Shown here: one piece after another, positions 16,564 to 24,630 of the stretch | How positions within the stretch are numbered: the stretch's first letter is position 1 | Layout: the number at the start of each line of letters is the position of its first letter | Assembly (NCBI RefSeq): GCF_018424695.1 | Contig: NZ_QTNQ01000001.1 | Span: forward strand, 1-64,000 | Direction of reading: 5' to 3' | From: Vannielia litorea | GTDB lineage: Bacteria; Pseudomonadota; Alphaproteobacteria; Rhodobacterales; Rhodobacteraceae | Length of the DNA stretch: 64,000 nt | Program-made: the position numbers and the translations under genes | The notes under the pieces: model-generated | The model's database searches: none | What the model was told of the DNA's origin: nothing | What the model saw: only the letters and a program-made list of their open reading frames with translations

Positions 16564-17355
16564 GTGCGTTTCCGGAACAAAAAATCAGAGAACGCCTTGC
16601 CAGCGCCCCAAATGCGCGAGACATGGCAGGGCAATAGCAATGCGAAACTCGCCGGACACGCCCGGGCGTTCGTCGCGGCCTTTTTGATGGTCTCTCTGTT
16701 TGCGTCCCACGCGTCAGCCGAGGCGATCCCGCGCGGGGGACCCAACGACCACCGCGTGCGGGTCGCCTCCTATCAGGAAGGCCAGGTCTACAGGCTGAAC
16801 GTTTCCCTGACCCATGTCACGACCATCGAGTTCGGGACAGGCGAGAGCATTCGCTCAATCATCGCCGGCGACACGGAAGGATTTGAGATCGACGGTGTGC
16901 CCGGCGGGCGGGCCTTTGCGATTAAACCCGTCGCGCGCGGCGTCCACACCAATGTAACCATCTACACCAACAGACGGAGCTACTATTTCAACGTGAACGA
17001 GGTCTCGAGCCCGACCTTCTATGTCGTGCAGTTCCGCTACCCCGAGGACAATCGCCGCCCTTCCAACGCCATCGCGCGCGCCGCACCGAACACGAATTAC
17101 CGGGCCAGCGCACGGACGGAGTTCACGCCGACCCGGGTCTGGGACGACGGCACCTTCACCTATTTCGCCTTCCCTCGAAACGCACCCGTCCCGGCGATCT
17201 TCCGCTACACGAACGGGCGCGAGCGCACGGTGAACACGGGCGCGGTCGAAGACGGTGTGATCCGTGTCTCGGGCGTGGGACGCCAATGGGTGCTGCGTCT
17301 GGGAGAGGACGTGGTCTGTATCGAGGCGACCCCGCCCGCGGAGGCCGCCTCATGA
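16564..17355 (+). CDS. virB9: VirB9-like outer-membrane complex protein
   Basis: This 263-residue protein has an unusually long basic N-region before its signal peptide when read from GTG 16564. ATG 16612 would give a more normal signal peptide (RAFVAAFLMVSLFASHASA). The mature part shows the VirB9/TrbG pattern VRVASYQEGQVYRLN, THVTTIEFGTGE, TNRRSYYFNV and the C-terminal FTYFAFPRNAPVPAIF. It forms the periplasmic and outer-membrane ring with VirB10 and VirB7. Its stop overlaps virB10 (ATGA). Confidence 0.9.
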   Translation: MRFRNKKSENALPAPQMRETWQGNSNAKLAGHARAFVAAFLMVSLFASHASAEAIPRGGPNDHRVRVASYQEGQVYRLNVSLTHVTTIEFGTGESIRSIIAGDTEGFEIDGVPGGRAFAIKPVARGVHTNVTIYTNRRSYYFNVNEVSSPTFYVVQFRYPEDNRRPSNAIARAAPNTNYRASARTEFTPTRVWDDGTFTYFAFPRNAPVPAIFRYTNGRERTVNTGAVEDGVIRVSGVGRQWVLRLGEDVVCIEATPPAEAAS

Positions 17356-18734
17356 GTGACAATAACACCGATCTCGAACAGCGCCTCGCCGCGCTCGAAC
17401 GGGGCAATCCGCGCCACGGACCCGCCCCGAAACGCCGCTCACCGCTCCTCGCCCTCCTCCTCGCAGGGCTCATCCTGGCGGGCGGCTTGGTCCTCTTGCT
17501 GTTTTCGGGCCCGGGGGAAGAGGTAGCCCTGCCGACGGCCACCCCGGACGAGTTCCAGACCGAGGGTGACGGGTTCGGAGAGATCGAACCCTTCGTACCG
17601 CCGCCTGCCCCGGAACCCGAGATCGTTCTCGTCGAACCAGAACCCAACGCCGAACTTCTGGCGCAGATCGCCGCACTCCAGGCCCAGATCGAGGAGCTGC
17701 GCGACGCGCCGGGCACCGACGCCGGGGCGGACAGCGCGGCAGCCGAGGCGATCGATGCGCTGACCGCACGGATTGCCGCCCTACAGGACGCCTCCGAGAA
17801 TGCTCAGGAACAATTCCAGGCCGAACTGGCCAAGCGAGATCGGGAGCTGCAACAGCTGCGTATGGACCTGGACCTCGCGCGGCTGGAGGCCAACAAGCCG
17901 GCACCCGCCCCGCTAGGACCCACCGACGAAGAGTTGCGCGCCCGCGAAGAAGAGCGGCTGCGGCGCGAGGAAGAGGCGCGCCGGCTGGCCGAGCTGCAAC
18001 GCCGGGCCGAGGAGGAGCGTGCCTTCCAGGAACGGCGGATTTCCTCCCCCGTCATCGCCTTCGGCGGAACGGGCGGCGCCAATGCGGGCGAGACAGAACT
18101 TACCCAACGCACCTTCGGCGAGGTGACAGACTTCGTGCTGAACGGTGCGTTGCCGAGCGCCATCACACAAGCCGAAGTCATCGCCAACCCCTCGAACACC
18201 GTCATCCAGGGCACGATGATCCAGGCCGTGATGGAGACCGCGCTCGATAGTTCGCTCCCCGGCCAGACCCGCGCCATCATCTCCGAGGATGTGTTCAGCT
18301 ATGACGGCTCGCGGCTCCTGATCCCGCGCGGATCGCGCCTGATCGGGCGCTACCGCTCCGGTATCGAGATTGCCCAGAAACGTGTCACCATCGCCTGGGA
18401 CAGGATTGTCCTGCCCAACAACCAGACCGTCCAGATCAGCTCCTTTGGGGGAGACGCGTTGGGCCGTTCGGGTGTCACCGGTTTCGTCGATACCCGCTTT
18501 GATGAGCGCTTCGGATCTGCCGCGCTGATCTCGATCATCTCAGCGGCTCCGAGTGCAGCCTCGGCTCAGGTCGAAGACGAAACAACAGCCGAAGTCCTGC
18601 AGGATGTCGGGGACGATCTGGCCGACGCCACTGACAGCGTGATCGGCGAATATCTCTCCATCGGTCCGGTCATCTATGTCGACCAGGGCGCGCGCGTCAC
18701 CGTCATGGTCGACCGCGATCTGGAGATTTTCTGA
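17352..18734 (+). CDS. virB10: VirB10-like core complex protein
   Basis: This 460-residue protein spans the envelope. It has one membrane helix near the N-terminus (about residues 36-56), a proline-rich stretch (EPFVPPPAPEPE), coiled coil rich in Glu/Arg/Ala (about residues 98-235), and the C-terminal TrbI domain with LNGALPSAITQAEVIANPSNTV-like segments, LLIPRGSRLIGRYRSG and GVTGFVDTRFDERFG. In known systems it transmits ATP-dependent conformational change to the outer membrane. The ATG at 17352 overlaps the virB9 stop; openings further upstream overlap virB9 and are rejected. Confidence 0.93.
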   Translation: MSDNNTDLEQRLAALERGNPRHGPAPKRRSPLLALLLAGLILAGGLVLLLFSGPGEEVALPTATPDEFQTEGDGFGEIEPFVPPPAPEPEIVLVEPEPNAELLAQIAALQAQIEELRDAPGTDAGADSAAAEAIDALTARIAALQDASENAQEQFQAELAKRDRELQQLRMDLDLARLEANKPAPAPLGPTDEELRAREEERLRREEEARRLAELQRRAEEERAFQERRISSPVIAFGGTGGANAGETELTQRTFGEVTDFVLNGALPSAITQAEVIANPSNTVIQGTMIQAVMETALDSSLPGQTRAIISEDVFSYDGSRLLIPRGSRLIGRYRSGIEIAQKRVTIAWDRIVLPNNQTVQISSFGGDALGRSGVTGFVDTRFDERFGSAALISIISAAPSAASAQVEDETTAEVLQDVGDDLADATDSVIGEYLSIGPVIYVDQGARVTVMVDRDLEIF

Positions 18735-18735
18735 G

Positions 18736-19734
18736 ATGACGCTCTCCTACCTCCAGACCTCGCTCGACAAGCTGAAGGACGCCGCGCGCGACGACGTCAT
18801 CGAGATCTGCATCAACCCGGACGGCACCTGCTGGGGCGAGTTCCAGGGCGATCACTTCATGCGCGCACTCGATCAGCGACTGACGGTTACGGAGGTGCGC
18901 GATCTTGGCAACCAGATCGCCTCCTCAGCCAACACGACAATGAGCAAGGACAAGCCCATCGTCTCGGTCTCGATCACCTATCGCGACCGCCCCATCCGCG
19001 CCCAGGTCGTAACCCCGCCCGCGGTGCTCGCGGGCATGTCGATCTCGCTCCGCTTCTTCTCGAGCCTGCCACTTGATAAAATCGATCTTCGTTTCCTTTA
19101 CGGCGAAGAACGCAAGCTCGAGGAACTGCGCCAGGAGAAAAACCGCGCGCTGCGCGAGGTCGTTGCCTCTGGCGACATCTACGCGGCCATCCGCTTCTGC
19201 GTCGAGAACAAGCTCAATATGATCGTCTCCGGCGGCACCTCGACGGGCAAGACCGTCGCGGCTCGGAAAATCCTCTCCTACGTTCCGAATGACGAACGGA
19301 TCGTCACCATCGAGGAAGCCGCAGAGCTTCTCCCCGCTCAGCCGAACGCGGTGACCCTGATCGCCAACCGGGACGCTGAGTTCCAATCCGCCGATGTGCT
19401 TCTGACCGCGACGCTGCGCATGCGGCCCGACCGGATCATCCTCGGCGAGGTCCGCGGCAAGGAGGCCATGACCTTCCTCGAGGCGATCAACACCGGACAT
19501 GGCGGCTCCATGACGACATTGCACGCTGAGACGCCCCAGCTGGCGGTCCAGCGTCTCGCCATCGCCGCGCTCAAGACCGAGATCCCGATGACCTACCAGG
19601 ACATGGTCCAGTACATCGAAAGCTCTATCGATGTGATCATCCAGGCGGGCCGCGAGGACGGCCAACGCGGCATCACGGAATTCTATCTCCCCGGAACCGA
19701 TCTCAGCGGAGGCATGACCCATGAAGCGGTTTGA
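18736..19734 (+). CDS. virB11: VirB11-like secretion ATPase
   Basis: This 332-residue hexameric ATPase has an N-terminal domain, then Walker A GGTSTGKT at residues 166-173, the Asp box (ERIVTIEEAAEL), Walker B region (RPDRIILGEVRGKEA) and the His box (TGHGGSMTTLHAETP). The ATG at 18736 follows the virB10 stop by one base. It switches the apparatus between pilus building and substrate transfer by binding VirB4 and VirD4 in known systems. Confidence 0.95.
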   Translation: MTLSYLQTSLDKLKDAARDDVIEICINPDGTCWGEFQGDHFMRALDQRLTVTEVRDLGNQIASSANTTMSKDKPIVSVSITYRDRPIRAQVVTPPAVLAGMSISLRFFSSLPLDKIDLRFLYGEERKLEELRQEKNRALREVVASGDIYAAIRFCVENKLNMIVSGGTSTGKTVAARKILSYVPNDERIVTIEEAAELLPAQPNAVTLIANRDAEFQSADVLLTATLRMRPDRIILGEVRGKEAMTFLEAINTGHGGSMTTLHAETPQLAVQRLAIAALKTEIPMTYQDMVQYIESSIDVIIQAGREDGQRGITEFYLPGTDLSGGMTHEAV

Positions 19735-19915
19735 ATATCAGATCATCACCTATCCGATGGACAAGAAAACCAGCCTGATCGCGATGCAGGACGACCTGAA
19801 CGCCCGTGGACGGGATGGATGGGAGGTCGTATCCGTAAGCACGTCCGAGTTCGCGCATCTTGGCCACACCGCGTTTCTGAAGCGTGAGATTGCCGAAGGA
19901 GCTGGCGCGAAATGA
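19721..19915 (+). CDS. DUF4177-like small protein
   Basis: This 64-residue protein overlaps the virB11 end by 14 bases. It begins MKRFEYQIITYP and has LNARGRDGWEVVSVSTSEF, the pattern of DUF4177, a small beta-strand/helix domain of unknown function. A place inside the VirB operon suggests a minor accessory role. No signal peptide is present. Confidence 0.7.
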   Translation: MKRFEYQIITYPMDKKTSLIAMQDDLNARGRDGWEVVSVSTSEFAHLGHTAFLKREIAEGAGAK

Positions 19916-20310
19916 GAACCGCCTTGCTTTGCATCTCGATCACCGTTGTGGGGTTTCCGGCTGCCGCCGAACGCGACCTCGTCCCCTCTCTCGACAGCGC
20001 GTCGGATGTCTGCATCGATCGGCCCGCTGAGCCTGAGAGGATGCAGAACATCGCCGTGCGAGAGGCATACAAACGTGTCCTGGTGCAAGACACTTACCGT
20101 GCTCAGAACCTTGAACGTATCGTCGAAACCGGATCCTGCACCTGCGACACACGCTTCCCGTCCTGGGAGGCAGCGGAAACGGAGTTTCGGGAGCGTTTCA
20201 CCACAGCCGAACGATGGGAAATGCTGGAAGCCTCGGACACTTACAACCGGCGCGCCAACGCGTTGGGACCTGACGCGATGGCGATCTGCGAAGCCGTGGG
20301 CAACTGGTAA
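19912..20310 (+). CDS. Small secreted protein in the VirB operon
   Basis: This 132-residue protein begins at ATG 19912, overlapping the previous stop. It has a signal peptide (MRTALLCISITVVGFPAAA) and a helical mature part with four cysteines (DVCID, GSCTCDTRF, AICEAV) that could form disulfides. The family is not recognised. Lying between virB11 and virB6 it may act in the periplasm, for example as an entry-exclusion or stabilising factor, but this is inferred from position only. Confidence 0.65.
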   Translation: MRTALLCISITVVGFPAAAERDLVPSLDSASDVCIDRPAEPERMQNIAVREAYKRVLVQDTYRAQNLERIVETGSCTCDTRFPSWEAAETEFRERFTTAERWEMLEASDTYNRRANALGPDAMAICEAVGNW

Positions 20311-20316
20311 CGGATC

Positions 20317-21396
20317 ATGAGCGTCGTCACCTACTTCGTCGAAACCTCGCAAGGCTACCTGGATTCTGCCGCAGAGACGCAATTCGGCGCGGTGGCGGCG
20401 ACAGTCGGCACGATGCTGGTCCTCGGAACGACGCTCGTAGTCATTCTGGTCTGTGTGAACATGATCTACCAGTACCGTGCCATGGACGGGCGCACTGCTT
20501 TCTGGCTCGCGGTGAAAGCCGGCCTCATAGGAGTCTTCGCGACAAATTGGGTGCAGTTTAACGCCTTCTCCTCCGCTGTCCTAAACGGCATCGACAGCAT
20601 CGCCGGGTCGCTTGTCGCCTCGGTCGGCGGCGGCACGCCCGGACCGTCGGGGACCTTCGCCGAGGAATTCGACCGGCTGATCGCCGAGCTTGGCGAATAC
20701 CTGAACGCGGCCGGTTCTGAACTGAACTGGATGGCCGGGGCGTTGCTTGACGTTCTTGGCGTGCTCCTGCTCTCGATCCTAGGCGGGCTCGCCGCATTCA
20801 TTCTCGTGGCATCCCGGCTGATGATCGCACTCCTGATAGGTATCGCGCCGGTGATGATCTTCCTCACCCTCTTCGAGGTGACCAAGGATTATTTCGCGCG
20901 CTGGCTCTCGGCGCTGATCTCCTTCGCGCTCTATCCGATCGTCGTTGCAGGCGTTTTCGCGACAATCACCGGCGTCAGTTCGGCACTGATCGGCGAGCTC
21001 GGCGACCCCGAGGGCGCGTCCAACATCGGTGCCCTCATCCCATTTTTCATGATGGTGCTCATGGCCAAGGGGTTCATCATCGCGACGCCGTTCATTGTCC
21101 GCGCGATCTCGGGGAACATCATGATGCCAGCGCTATCAGCAGGCCTTGGCGGTGCATACGGGTTCGGTCGGGCGCTTGGCGGCAGTCAGCAGGCTTACAA
21201 TCGGTATCTTATTGGAGGAGCGACTGACGCTGAATATGCTGCGCTGCGTGCGCGGCAGTTCTTCGGGATGCAGACAATGCCGCAGAGGCCGGGTGTTAGC
21301 CAAACCGTTCCGACGAACCCTGACACTGGTTCGGGCAGCACAGGCGCGCGAATGCTGGCACAGTTGGCCCGCCTAAGCAGGCTGGGCCGAAGGTAG
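20317..21396 (+). CDS. virB6: VirB6-like polytopic membrane protein
   Basis: This 359-residue protein has about six membrane segments (for example around residues 24-48, 64-80, 140-185, 195-220 and 235-262), including GVLLLSILGGLAAFILVASRL and IAPVMIFLTLFEVTKDYFARWL, the conserved TrbL/VirB6 region. A Gly/Ser/Thr-rich tail follows. VirB6 normally lies between virB5 and virB8; here it closes the operon after virB11 and two small genes. It is followed by 313 bases without a gene. Confidence 0.88.
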   Translation: MSVVTYFVETSQGYLDSAAETQFGAVAATVGTMLVLGTTLVVILVCVNMIYQYRAMDGRTAFWLAVKAGLIGVFATNWVQFNAFSSAVLNGIDSIAGSLVASVGGGTPGPSGTFAEEFDRLIAELGEYLNAAGSELNWMAGALLDVLGVLLLSILGGLAAFILVASRLMIALLIGIAPVMIFLTLFEVTKDYFARWLSALISFALYPIVVAGVFATITGVSSALIGELGDPEGASNIGALIPFFMMVLMAKGFIIATPFIVRAISGNIMMPALSAGLGGAYGFGRALGGSQQAYNRYLIGGATDAEYAALRARQFFGMQTMPQRPGVSQTVPTNPDTGSGSTGARMLAQLARLSRLGRR

Positions 21397-21672
21397 CATT
21401 GACCGTCAAAGGCTTCACCGGCGGGAACATGTTCTTTGCGAGCCCATACCTTTGCCTTCAGCAGAGCTCGCGGCAAACTGCCTGAACGGATTTACCTTGG
21501 CACCATCATGCCATGTCCGGGTGAAGCGGAACGGCATCGGCGCCGGTGTTGCTGTCTGAGACGTCTATCCCGTATCCCCTACTCACATCAAAGCATTTGA
21601 CGGCAAGCTTCCTATGGGAATGAGCAGGTAGCGGGCAGTAAATTGGAGCGACGTTCTCGTTGAATTTTTAAC
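21397..21672. other. Intergenic region after virB6
   Basis: No credible gene was found on either strand. No strong terminator hairpin with a T-run was seen after virB6. The AT content rises towards 21650, leading into the regulatory region of the toxin-antitoxin pair. Confidence 0.5.
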
Positions 21673-21686
21673 TTGTCACTTGACAA
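21673..21686. promoter_or_regulatory. Operator-like palindrome TTGTCACTTGACAA
   Basis: Six-base perfect arms around CT, 24 bases before the toxin gene start. TTGACA (21680-21685) with TATCTA (21702-21707), 16-base spacer, also looks like a promoter, but its -10 box is only 3 bases from the GTG, which would make the message leaderless. TTGAAT (21660-21665) is another possible -35. The palindrome has the same core, TTGTC-N4-GACAA, as the one at 34588-34603. Confidence 0.5.
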
Positions 21687-21709
21687 TTTAAGAGAGTGGG
21701 GTATCTAAG

Positions 21710-21979
21710 GTGCCAAGGAAGAAGCACACATCAAAGGAAATCGAGGCCCTCATCCAGGAGCTCGAAGAGCTGGGATGGGACCTTATTGAGGGCAAGGGGC
21801 ACGCGTGGGGGATCCTCCGATGCCCGGCTAACGATAAGGATTGCCGCTGTGGCGAGTTTTGTCAGATGTCTGTCTGGTCGACCCCGAAGAATCCACAGCA
21901 GTTCGCGAAGCGGATCCGGCAGAAGGCCCTGGCCTGCGTGAAGCTTCAGAAGAACGACGAAGGTAATGCCGATGGCTGA
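21710..21979 (+). CDS. HicA-like toxin candidate with cysteine cluster
   Basis: This 89-residue protein begins at GTG 21710, the only start codon after an upstream in-frame stop. The predicted order is helix (SKEIEALIQELEELG), strands with His31 in EGKGHAWGILRC, strand MSVWS, and helix (QQFAKRIRQKALACVKL). This matches the small dsRBD-like HicA fold, where a histidine after Gly or Ser is catalytic for mRNA cleavage. Unlike ordinary HicA it has Cys38, Cys45, Cys47 and Cys51 between the strands, a possible metal-binding knuckle. It overlaps the downstream DNA-binding gene by 14 bases, as toxin-antitoxin pairs often do. Function is inferred. Confidence 0.6.
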   Translation: MPRKKHTSKEIEALIQELEELGWDLIEGKGHAWGILRCPANDKDCRCGEFCQMSVWSTPKNPQQFAKRIRQKALACVKLQKNDEGNADG

Positions 21980-22535
21980 AGAATTCGAATTCGAACTGGT
22001 CTTTGCACTCCCCGACGGGGAGCACGATGCGTTCGCGCTCTCTGACGCGATCTTTGAGGCGGGTTTTGAAGATGCCCTCGTGGGCACCGGCAATGCCGGT
22101 CTTCTGGGTGTAGAACTGGAACTTGAAGGGGATGAGGCCGAGAGCGCGATCCTTGAAGCGGCGCGGGCGCTGATCAAGGCACTGCCGCAAGGCACAGTCC
22201 TGCGCGAGGTCCGTCCCGACCTGGTATCTCTCGCGGATGTCGCCGAGAAGCTCGAGGTGAAGCGACAGGCGCTCCAGCAGCGCAAGATGCCCCTCCCAGT
22301 TGCGGGTGGCCTCTACCGCATCGATGAAATGATCGAGGTGCTGATGGAGGCCTCAAACCCGGCAAAGGGGCAGCGTCGCCCTCGATTCAATCTGGCTTCC
22401 GCCGCGAAGTGGTTTCGTGCGGGCCCCGCGGCCCGCAGGGTGAACGCCCAGTTGACGATGCGTGAGATCGACCCTGCGACGATTGAGCGAGCCCCTCGAC
22501 CAGAGCGCGACGACCCTGGTTTTCTTCACCCGTGA
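21966..22535 (+). CDS. DNA-binding partner of the HicA-like protein (putative antitoxin)
   Basis: From ATG 21966 this is 189 residues; ATG 21972 is an alternative. The N-terminal half is acidic (EEFEFELVFALPDGEHDAF, GVELELEGDEAESA) and could wrap a basic toxin. A helix-turn-helix follows at about residues 88-109 (SLADVAEKLEVKRQALQQRK), and the sequence ends in a proline/arginine-rich tail. The arrangement fits a HicB-like antitoxin that also represses its promoter. It ends 71 bases before the convergent coupling-protein gene. Confidence 0.6.
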   Translation: MPMAEEFEFELVFALPDGEHDAFALSDAIFEAGFEDALVGTGNAGLLGVELELEGDEAESAILEAARALIKALPQGTVLREVRPDLVSLADVAEKLEVKRQALQQRKMPLPVAGGLYRIDEMIEVLMEASNPAKGQRRPRFNLASAAKWFRAGPAARRVNAQLTMREIDPATIERAPRPERDDPGFLHP

Positions 22536-22605
22536 CAATGGTCGGCTCAAGGGCGTGGCCGCAAGACGCCATCGCGACATTCTTTCGTGTCGCCCGCATG
22601 GCGGC

Positions 22606-24630
22606 TCAGCCAAGCCCGAATTTCTCGCCCGCCTCGCTGACGTTTGCTTCCGAACCGGACATCTCCGCCTCCAACCGCTCCAGATCACTCACGGCGTCCT
22701 GTACCCGGACGACATCGTCTTCTGTCGCAGCCTCCACCTCCAGATCTGCCTGCCGCCCGAATTCCATCTCGAACTGCCGCTGATCGTCCGCGAGGACTGC
22801 GGCACGACCGCGCCGAGGCGCTTGAGCCGGACCTGGCTCAATGGGTGCATTCCCTCCGGTTTCCGTAAGCCCCATCCTGGCCTCGAAATCGCGTTCCGAG
22901 AGACCTGACCCACGCGGAGCCGAAGGCATCGCCCGGACACTCAGGGGCAATTCCCCCATCGGAGGGACCGGCCCCTTCGGAAACGGCAGATCCCCCTCCT
23001 GCGCCGCGTGGATGCCTTTGAAAAACGGATCCTCATAGTAGACCACCCGCTTCGCCCGGATCGGCATCTGCGCGTCCACGACCACCACGATCTCATCAAG
23101 CGGCAGACGTCGTGCCTCATCTTCCGGCAGGAGCGCGACCTCCTCCGTCCGCTCGGACTGGCTGCGGCCCTCGAACGGGTTCTTGCCGACCGCGCGGGAA
23201 CGTGTGACCACGGTTTTGGTGGTCTTGCCCACGGCCTTGCTCAGCTCCTCGACGGTCTTTTCGTCCGAAGGCGTCAGGTAGAGCTTGATCCCGGCATTAC
23301 CCTGCAAGGCCCGACGCGTGTTCTCGCCGTAGATCTCGTCGATGGCCGGGATGGTCTGTGTGACCACCGCAAGATGTCCACGATAGGCGCGCAGTACTTC
23401 GATGCTCTCGGCCACGATCGGCATCTTTCCGAGCCGGTTGAACTCGTCGAGCATGATCATGACCGGCCAGGGCTCGTCTGGACCCGGCTCCTTGTCCTGA
23501 AGCGCCGACAGCAGGTCCGAGAAGAAGAGCCGGATCAGAGGTGCCAGCGGCTTCACCATGAGGGGTTGGACGACAAGGTAGGCGCTGAAGGGTTTCTTGC
23601 GGATCGTCCGGAAATCGAAGTCTGAGGTCGCCGTCGCGTCATCGATCGCCGGGTTCTGCCATTGATCGAGGCCAGAGGTCATCAGGAGCGAGACATAGGA
23701 GGTCAGCGTGTCGTTGTTGGTCGAGGCCAGCCGCGTGAAGATGAGCCGCGCCGCGGCGTTCTGGACCTCATGGGCGCGCGCGAGATATTCCTTCTGCTTC
23801 TGCCCGCCCGAGGCGGCGATGCGGTAGATCTCCCCGAGCGTCGGCCGGCGGCGCTGGAACGCGAGTAGCCCGGCCGCGACGAAGAGATCGATCCCGCCCT
23901 TCAAAAGACCTTGCACCCGGTCGTTGTCGTTCTGCAGGAAGAGCGTTGCCAAGAGCTGCAGCTCCATCTGCTGGCGGGCCGGGTCTTTAAGCTCATAGAT
24001 GCGCAAGAGTGGATTGTAGCGATGCGTGCGCCTGTCCTCCCAATCCGTGGGCGCGAAGCGGAACACCGCGTCACCCTGTGCCGCCCGGTGGCGGGCCGAG
24101 GCCTCGAAGCATTCGCCCTTCACGTCCAGAACGACCGCCGAGCCCTGCCAGGTCAAGAGGTTCGGGATGACAAAACCGGTGGTCTTGCCGCGACCGGTCG
24201 GGGCCACGATCAGCGCATGCGGGAAGGTCCGGGAGCAGAGGAACGGTGCACGCGATCCGGGCTTGCCCAGCTTGCCGATGACAAAACCCGTGCCCGGCGC
24301 GCCGAAGAAGCCGTTCCGCTTCATCTCGCGGCGGGTCTGCCAATGGGTATAGCCGAACCGGGTCAGGGCCGAGCCCGACATCGCCAGGCTCATCATGAGG
24401 CCCGCCACCCCGGCCCCGCCCATGATCAGGTTGATCAGGCGAAAATCATCGGGGCGGGCGGCCCCGATGGCGCGGTAGTTCTGGGCGATATAGAAGAAGT
24501 TGATCTCGGCCCGGAAACCCAGGTCCCGGAACGTCACGACAGCCGAGGCGATGACATAGCCGATCGCGATAGCGACCAGTGTGACCAGCGCGACGCCGAG
24601 GGCGAGGCGGCCCTTCCCTACCCCTCCCAT
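22606..24630 (-). CDS. VirD4/TraG-type coupling protein
   Basis: This 674-residue inner-membrane ATPase links the relaxosome to the VirB channel. It has two N-terminal membrane helices (about residues 9-33 and 66-86), Walker A APTGRGKTTG at 143-152, Walker B MIMLDEF at 391-397, and LAVVTQTIPAIDEIYGENTRR typical of TraG/VirD4. The C-terminal 100 residues are acidic and variable. Its start codon overlaps the relaxase stop (TGATG), so both are made from one minus-strand message. Confidence 0.93.
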   Translation of the reverse strand: MGGVGKGRLALGVALVTLVAIAIGYVIASAVVTFRDLGFRAEINFFYIAQNYRAIGAARPDDFRLINLIMGGAGVAGLMMSLAMSGSALTRFGYTHWQTRREMKRNGFFGAPGTGFVIGKLGKPGSRAPFLCSRTFPHALIVAPTGRGKTTGFVIPNLLTWQGSAVVLDVKGECFEASARHRAAQGDAVFRFAPTDWEDRRTHRYNPLLRIYELKDPARQQMELQLLATLFLQNDNDRVQGLLKGGIDLFVAAGLLAFQRRRPTLGEIYRIAASGGQKQKEYLARAHEVQNAAARLIFTRLASTNNDTLTSYVSLLMTSGLDQWQNPAIDDATATSDFDFRTIRKKPFSAYLVVQPLMVKPLAPLIRLFFSDLLSALQDKEPGPDEPWPVMIMLDEFNRLGKMPIVAESIEVLRAYRGHLAVVTQTIPAIDEIYGENTRRALQGNAGIKLYLTPSDEKTVEELSKAVGKTTKTVVTRSRAVGKNPFEGRSQSERTEEVALLPEDEARRLPLDEIVVVVDAQMPIRAKRVVYYEDPFFKGIHAAQEGDLPFPKGPVPPMGELPLSVRAMPSAPRGSGLSERDFEARMGLTETGGNAPIEPGPAQAPRRGRAAVLADDQRQFEMEFGRQADLEVEAATEDDVVRVQDAVSDLERLEAEMSGSEANVSEAGEKFGLG

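Noticed and set aside
21680..21707. TTGACA-N16-TATCTA as promoter of the toxin gene
   Set aside because: Not listed as a separate promoter because its -10 box is 3 bases from the start codon; it would require a leaderless message starting inside the gene.
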